DNA from: Cystobasidium ongulense
Taxonomy: Eukaryota > Basidiomycota > Cystobasidiomycetes > Cystobasidiales > Cystobasidiaceae
DNA: 64,000 nt
Reading direction: 5' to 3'
Assembly (NCBI GenBank): GCA_022835595.1
Contig: BQUP01000010.1
Coordinates: 512,236 to 576,235 of the forward strand
The notes under the pieces were generated by a model, which did not search any database, was not told the DNA's origin, and saw only the letters and a program-made list of their open reading frames with translations. Position 1 is the first letter of the stretch. Each line of letters starts with the position of its first letter. The position numbers and the translations under genes were made by a program. Shown piece after piece: positions 55,365 through 64,000 of the stretch.

Positions 55365-56658
55365 ATGTCAGCCGACGCATTAGATGATAATTTCGAACTC
55401 GACGACGGTCTGGTGGCAGACGAGGTCGACGAAGAGCCTTCTCAAGCTGGTCCAAGCAAGAGAACGCGAGTGATTGACGAAGAGGAGGAAGATGACTTTG
55501 TGTCTGGCTCGGATGTCGAAGATGTTGAGGCCGATGGCGACGCACAATCACCACCAGCTAAGAGAACAAAGATAGCAAAGCCGACGACGACTCAGCAAGG
55601 ACAGCAAGCACCGACATTGTCTGCTGAAGAGAAGAAGCGAAAGCGGAAAGAGAAGCAAAAAGAAGCAAAGGTGGGCTTGCCTAAGCTCCGCGTCTATTAC
55701 TCCTTTCACTGACCGTGAAACTCTGCATACTATCGCTAATCTTGACCGCGTAGAAAGCCAGACTCCGACCGATAGATGAACTGGAAGCGGCCGTCGACAC
55801 TTCCTTTATATCAATACAGCCACCCGCACTACAAGCCGACTTCATGGCTGAAATGCAAATACAAGCGATGCCCAAGCTTTCAGCTATAGAGATGGAAGAT
55901 TTCCGTATACCTGGTGAGTACGCTTGCCACTCGACGCTTTGTATGCGGACCAAAGAATCTAACTCGTCAACCGGCAAACAGAACAATACTTCGTGGATAC
56001 TGAACATATAGAAGCACGGAAGGATCTCAAGGCTTTCATCAAGCAGTCAACGGGCCTCTTCGAGAAGGAGTTGCAGACCAAAGGTCTGCCAGCAGGCTCG
56101 CCGAAATTGGTCATAGTCAGCGGCGCGGCTCTACGGGTAGCTGATGTAGTTCGGTACGCGCGCACTACCATAGCTTGAATAGTGACTGGAGGCTGACTGG
56201 TTGCTGCAGGGACTTGCGAGGTATCGCGGGCAATGGTGAAGTGGCAAAGCTCTTTGCGAAACACTTTAAGCTTGCCGAACATGTAAGTGCCTTGATTATT
56301 CAAGTATGCGCCCTATCTAAACAGCTCCATTCTACAGTGCACGTATTGCAAAACGACCAAATTCAGCATCGGTGCAGGCACTCCTGACCGCATACAAAAG
56401 CTTATCGAGGCAGGCAAGTCTGGACTCCCTTGGGTCTTGGGGAAATGCCAATAGCATGGGCTAATTCTCTCCGCTTCCTTTACAGACGCTCTGCGTTTAG
56501 ACAGTTTCTCACATCTCGTCATTGACCTCAAGAAAGACGTGAAAAAGCGCAATCTTCTTGATATTCCAGAATCGCGTACTGCATTATTCAAGTTATTGGC
56601 GAGCCCTATTGTAAACAACAGATTGAAAGAAGGAAAGTTAAAGCTGGTGATGTACTAG
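55365..56658 (+). CDS. CMS1: Cms1-family nucleolar protein (90S pre-ribosome associated)
   Basis: The start MSADALDDNFELDDGLVADE sits in a GCCGCCATG context and opens an acidic, Lys-rich disordered N-terminus (AKRTKIAK, EEKKRKRKEKQKEAK). The conserved Cms1 part follows over several exons: RLRPIDELEAAVDTSFISIQ, then FRIPEQYFVD, DLKAFIKQSTGLFEKELQTK, SPKLVIVSGAALRVADVVR, DLRGIAGNGEVAKLFAKHFK, TKFSIGAGTPDRIQKLIEA, LDSFSHLVIDLKKDVKKRNL and RLKEGKLKLVMY. The VSGAALRVADVVR and GTPxRxxKL blocks are remnants of a DEAD-helicase-like fold without the ATPase motifs. Yeast Cms1 associates with U3-containing pre-ribosomes. Six exons. Confidence 0.88.
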
Positions 56659-56775
56659 ACTAGACGACTTGGACGGTGCAGGCGGTAGTGCAAGCTTGCA
56701 ACAGGGCGTGTTGATGTAATTTGATACAAAAGATGCTCCAGGAGCATGAGCGAGAACGAGAACGAATATAAGCTG

Positions 56776-57328
56776 CTAAAATCCCTTGGGATTCTCTCGC
56801 AGTGTCAAACGAGTAAATTTGGGTACCTGTGAGAAACAGCGAAGCAAAGTAACCGTTTAGCGATACTCCGATCTATAGCTAACGCGCAAAGGACCGCCTG
56901 TTTCCTCAGCCTACCTTGTGCACTGATTTGCGATACCCTGGCGCAGAAGCACTGAATGTCGTGTACTTGTCTTTGGCCTCCATTTCGTGCTCTTTAGGGA
57001 GTTGCAGCGCTCTTTCCTGAAGCATCGGATGAGGTCTCCATCAGCCTTACTTCTACAATCTCGATAAGGTGAGCTCGGCATAACGCACCAGCGACTTGGT
57101 CTTGATGCCCGTTGAAGCAAGGACGCTAATAACATCGTCGACTGCCTTTAGACGCTTCCTCTGGTTTGCTTTCCGCGTTCGAGACATCCTCCAAGGTGAT
57201 TTCCTGCGAGTTTTTGGTGTTCAGTGGGTCTTGCATTATGAGCATCCTATAGAACCAAGCGTAGCAAGTCCAGCTCACCATAGTAGGCCTCCGCCGCACA
57301 CAGGCGAGGCTCTGAATGCTCCAAACAT
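56776..57328 (-). CDS. MRPL31: Mitochondrial large ribosomal subunit protein mL60 (MRPL31)
   Basis: Four exons assemble to a protein like yeast Mrpl31. MFGAFRASPVCGGGLLW joins over a GTGAGC intron to KSPWRMSRTRKANQRKRLKA, then VDDVISVLASTGIKTKSL. A GTGCGT intron with acceptor CTTCAG leads to ERALQLPKEHEMEAKDKYTT, FSASAPGYRKSVHK, and after a last intron VPKFTRLTLRENPKGF, ending at 56776. The MFGxF...GGLLWKxPWRMS start, KDKYTTF, GYRKxxHKVPKxT and the final GF match the fungal-specific family end to end. Divergent to the SERCA gene with 220 bp between the starts. Confidence 0.91.
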
Positions 57329-57548
57329 GCTGCTGCTGCTGTTGTTGCAAAGTTGTGCAGCACAGAAGAACGTGGTCAAGCTGGAAAGCTCGAGGCCAAT
57401 TTCTCGATCAACTCGCCTTTCAAAGCATCTTTTTCGTCGACGTGGCTGCCTTTCATCGCTCTTCCCTCCCCACCAAACAGCTGATCCACATTCAAGAGTA
57501 ACCTCCCTCTCTCTCTGAAGCGGCGTGTCTCGCCTGCGTGTCGCAACC
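57329..57548. promoter_or_regulatory. Compact divergent promoter (mL60/SERCA)
   Basis: 220 bp between the two ATGs, with a CTG-rich patch next to the mL60 start and CT-rich sequence next to the SERCA start. No operator was identified. Confidence 0.45.
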
Positions 57549-61027
<3,479 letters not shown>

Positions 61028-61207
61028 ATAGATGACACCGCGCGTATGTATACCCAATGATTATTTTGCATCAACATCTGGGAAAAATTACCTGATTGCC
61101 TAACTTTGAATGCAAGCAATGTATAGTCGTCATTACCCTAATTTACATCTGCTGTTGCTATTGTTGCTACACTTGGACTGCTTATGACTAATCTGTTATT
61201 CACATCC

Positions 61208-63273
61208 TCACGTACGATCTTCCAGGGTACTTTCAGCCGCTTTTAGATAAAGGCTGAATCGCTGCTCGAAATCGTGACACATACGGTCGGCCGCGTCTTC
61301 GTAGCCAGGAACCCTGCGCAAGTTTCGTGTTAGCGATCTTTTGCCTATGTGTACTGATCGAAGAGGCGTACTTATCAACCGCGATTGTAATGGACACTAT
61401 GCCACTGTATGTGATGATGCCAATAGCTACAGTTCCTTTGGCGCCTTGCGGAGGCAGCGCTGTCCATCGAAGGATAGTGGATCCAGCAAGCTGTGCTGAT
61501 TCGGGAGGGCCTGGAATATTTGTCAAGATAGCAGGCACTGCAGGGGGGTTATACAGGCATGAGTCGAAGTACGAGAGAAGGAAGAAAGAAAAGGTTCCGC
61601 GTACTCGAGGTGAGAATCCTGCCAACTATAGCTTCTTTCAGAGCAATGAAGGGCCGTGTAGTAAATATGCCACTATCTGCCCAAATAGGGTAGAAGATGA
61701 GTGGAAATTGTCCTAGGATCTGCAGTAAATGGAAAGCCCAGACGGGCAGGTATGATCGTTTGGAGAAATTGAGGCTGGTTTTACATTTATGAATGTGTTT
61801 GTGTATCTGGTGAATCGTAGGCTTTGCTTGAGGTAGATGACTTAAGTAGGCTAGTGTACCTGTCGAGAGGTTTCGCATATCCCACTGGCCGGGATCTCGC
61901 AGTGATATCGGACTGTCGAGATAGGTCACAAATTTGAGACTCCGGGCATCGTTACTAATACAGCAAACAAGCACTCACATGAAAAAAGCAACAGGCATGG
62001 GGTACAGAAACCCTGCCACGGCTTTCGCCTTTTGGAGGAGACCAGACTCTTTCTTACGCTGAATAGCCAGAGAGATTACGTCGGCCATAATCGCACATAG
62101 TACGTCGTTGACGGTAACGTGATCATGCCCTAATGCTCCAGATTGACTCTTTCCTGGTGTACTACCTGAGAAAGCACGTTGCATAGTCTTGACATCGCTG
62201 AGCTTAAGCCCTTTTGACGTGGTGAATGCTACCTCGCGCGGCCCAGGTCGTACTGGGACTACTGTGTCTATTCGCCATATGGTGATGGCAAGAAAGTATG
62301 CCATGTAGAAGAAGTGGAGGAAGGACCATAGCAGTCGAACTACACAATCACCAATTTCTATAGCCCAGTATAAAGAGAATAGCATCAACCCAAGGATAGG
62401 TCTGAGCCACGACACCTCCCACAATGGTCGAAGATGGCGGAGATAAGGTGATACTTCATCTGGCGGCAGTGTCCCAAAACGTGCGTCGTGGAGCTTGGCG
62501 TTACCTGTCATATTTGTAATGTTACTTGGCTTAGGGTCGTTGGATACTGCCTCGAGCAGGCGGTGCTACTTACCCTCGTCCATCATGGTCTGCAGATCCT
62601 TCCCGTAGCTCGTGACATATAGTTGAGATAAAATGAATCCCTGACCATCGGCCTGAGCATGATGTCCTTTGGAGACCATCGCTGATTTGGCGTTGCTGCC
62701 ATCGCGGTAGTTGGGTATGTACGCCACTGACCACAAAGGCTTGCTCTCGTCCCAGGATTTCCTGATGTAAGACGAGACCTGCAGGGTTGAAATTCAGATG
62801 ATTGATACGGGTAGTAACGAATTGACACGACGTACGAAGTCGTGTAACTCCTTCGGCCCTGCCGGCTCCGGGAGCTCGACCACTTCGAAATGCCTATCAA
62901 GGGACCAGTCTGGATCATCTTCGTAATACGGAGGATTAAAGAATTTGTTCTTGAATGCAAGTCTCTGTCTGTACTTTGGGAAGATTTTGCACTGCTTGTG
63001 TATGACCTCGCGCAGGTCTTCTACGTCGATCTCTTTCTCGAATGTATACGTTGACGTGCATACTGGATTGAAAGACGGCACTGCCCGACCGAGCTGAGGA
63101 ACATATGACAATCAGATGGACCTGAGCAAGCTCCAGTATGCGAGTCTGCAGCTCACCAGCAGGAACAACACGTCCACGCCGCGAAGACTTGCATGAAGCT
63201 CGCCAGCCTGGTTCGGGATGCTGTGGCTGCCGTTGGCCTTCAAGGCGTGACCGTTCGAGAGCTGCTTGGCCAT
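61208..63273 (-). CDS. WSD1-like wax synthase/diacylglycerol acyltransferase family protein
   Basis: The start MAKQLSNGHALKANGSHSIP at 63273 gives a fold of the CoA-dependent acyltransferase type: GRAVPSFNPVCTSTYTFEKE, VIHKQCKIFPKYRQRLAFKN, HFEVVELPEPAGPKELHDF, SKPLWSVAYIPN and VSKGHHAQADGQGFILSQLY, which carries the HHxxxDG active-site motif. Hydrophobic helices follow (LGLMLFSLYWAIEIGDCVVR, FFYMAYFLAITIW), then VTVNDVLCAIMADVISLAIQ. The C-terminal half has ILTNIPGPPESAQLAGSTIL and IITYSGIVSITIAVDK, the conserved N-x-P-G-P and SYxG blocks. It ends AAESTLEDRT at 61208 after a last intron. Membrane associated; likely esterifies fatty alcohols or diacylglycerol, substrate not shown. Exon joins between 61630 and 61980 are uncertain. 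Confidence 0.83.
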
Positions 63274-63535
63274 TATATATCGCTCATACGACGAGCAACT
63301 TGTGCAAGATTAGGATTGCCAATTGCATCCTCTGGCGGCTGTACGAGTCTTGCCGACATCAGCGAGCCGCCAGGTCCGCCCGGTCTGCATCGTCGAAGAA
63401 GGCCAATCGAGTCGCCACGGCGCTTATAAGCGCTTCGAAGTTTTTGAGATTATTCAAGCGCTTCAACTTCAGACTCGAATACAACAGCTTCTCTCTTCTC
63501 ATCACTCACTTATCATCTCACTGTCATGGATTACG
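63274..63535. promoter_or_regulatory. Divergent promoter (WSD1-like/MFS transporter) with an overlapping upstream ORF
   Basis: 262 bp between the two starts. A short upstream ATG at 63526 opens an 8-codon ORF whose stop lies at 63550-63552, past the transporter ATG at 63536. A TTATATA stretch directly upstream of the acyltransferase ATG may be part of its core promoter. Confidence 0.5.
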
Positions 63536-64000
63536 ATGGTCACTGCCGCTAGCAAGATTATCACGCCTGAGGCCACTCAGGCGGAAGCCAAGACACAGGC
63601 TGATGTGCCACCAAACTCGGAAAGCAATCAAGCAAGTCAGCTGCAATTGAACGTAGATCCTCATTTAGTGTATTTCAAGGTGAGTTTCATCAGATAACAA
63701 TACAACGCACCAAAGAAGTCGCTGACCAAGGCTTGGGAAATGGCTTATAGCGTAACGATCCAGAATGTCCGTTCTATTATCCAATGTGGAAGAAGTGGAT
63801 GATCGTGCTGGTCCTAGCAGTTCAGGCATGTCATTTAGATAGTCTTTCATGCGATAGATGGCATGTCCGCTGACTCTATACGTCCACAGATTGTTTGGAT
63901 CGCTGGATTAGGCTCTGCTTGGGCCCCCGCTAATGCAGATATAGCAAGGGAATTTGGTGTCACCGATGTCGTCGCTCGTGTGCCACAGGCTATGTACCTC
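63536..64000 (+). CDS. MFS transporter, 5' part only (cut by window edge)
   Basis: The frame begins MVTAASKIITPEATQAEAKT and has a long hydrophilic N-terminus with NVDPHLVYFK. After an intron come RNDPECPFYYPMWKKWMIVL then VLAVQ, and after another IVWIAGLGSAWAPANADIAR and EFGVTDVVARVPQAMYL at the edge. The WKKWMIVLVLA segment is TM1 of DHA-type drug/proton antiporters; N-P-x-N-W/D-P-x-x-P-x-x-W-x-x-W-K-K openings are common in fungal MFS exporters. Substrate unknown; about four fifths of the gene lies beyond 64000. Confidence 0.75.

Overview
The window is a gene-dense stretch of a fungal nuclear chromosome. Nearly every gene is broken by several short introns, mostly about 50-75 nt, with GT(A/G)(A/C)GT donors and CAG/TAG acceptors. 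The gene set is fungal: sterol C8-isomerase, an SREA/Urbs1-type GATA factor, a Gpr1/Git3-type receptor and mL60/mS33 mitoribosomal proteins. The Zn2Cys6 factor carries a PC-x2-C-x4-C-x3-C signature, and the intron density and Urbs1/Cir1-like GATA factor point to Basidiomycota. I cannot place it to order or species from the sequence alone. I see no prophage-like, retroviral, rRNA, tRNA or CRISPR feature.

Layout. 1-8.95 kb: SNW1/Prp45 splicing factor (cut by the left edge), a Ypt6/Rab6 GTPase with a long N-terminal extension, methylenetetrahydrofolate reductase, an acidic protein that may be APC15, and a SET-domain lysine methyltransferase. 9.1-15.1 kb: secreted glutaminyl cyclase, two unrecognised coiled-coil proteins, a doubtful small ORF, ERG2 sterol isomerase and a small basic, possibly mitochondrial protein. 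15.7-18.7 kb: nitronate monooxygenase, a GGQ-type mitochondrial release-factor-like protein (Rso55/MTRFR class) and an unresolved small gene. 19.2-28.8 kb: alpha-arrestin with a C-terminal PPxY motif, a 2 kb gap, an IQM-like protein, an HD-domain nucleotidase and an Rkm5-type lysine methyltransferase. The last two share reading frame and possibly exons.

28.9-37.2 kb: iron-type GATA repressor, a 7TM receptor whose four internal introns are all stop-free multiples of three, and a catalase-like heme protein. 37.9-46.1 kb: a large Zn2Cys6 regulator with a glycine/serine/glutamine-rich tail and an acyltransferase-3 membrane protein with a poly-Q N-terminus. 47.4-57.3 kb: an unknown coiled-coil protein, an exonuclease III-type AP endonuclease, mS33, a very small predicted secreted protein, a GRDP-like (DUF1399) protein, kinetochore Spc24, Cms1 and mL60. 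57.5-64 kb: a SERCA-type Ca2+ ATPase, a WSD1-like acyltransferase and the 5' end of an MFS transporter.

The genes do not form one pathway. The striking organisation is divergent pairing: about ten gene pairs share a 5' intergenic space of only 80-350 bp, and several members are conserved housekeeping genes. I found no convincing novel multi-gene system. The most interesting signals are the possible HD-domain/Rkm5 splice fusion, the stop-free 3n introns of the receptor, the altered first finger of the GATA factor, the extended Ypt6 and a 64-residue secreted protein. Gene ends, exon joins and products are read by eye from splice consensus and family motifs. Coordinates given for multi-exon genes are the outer limits of the CDS.
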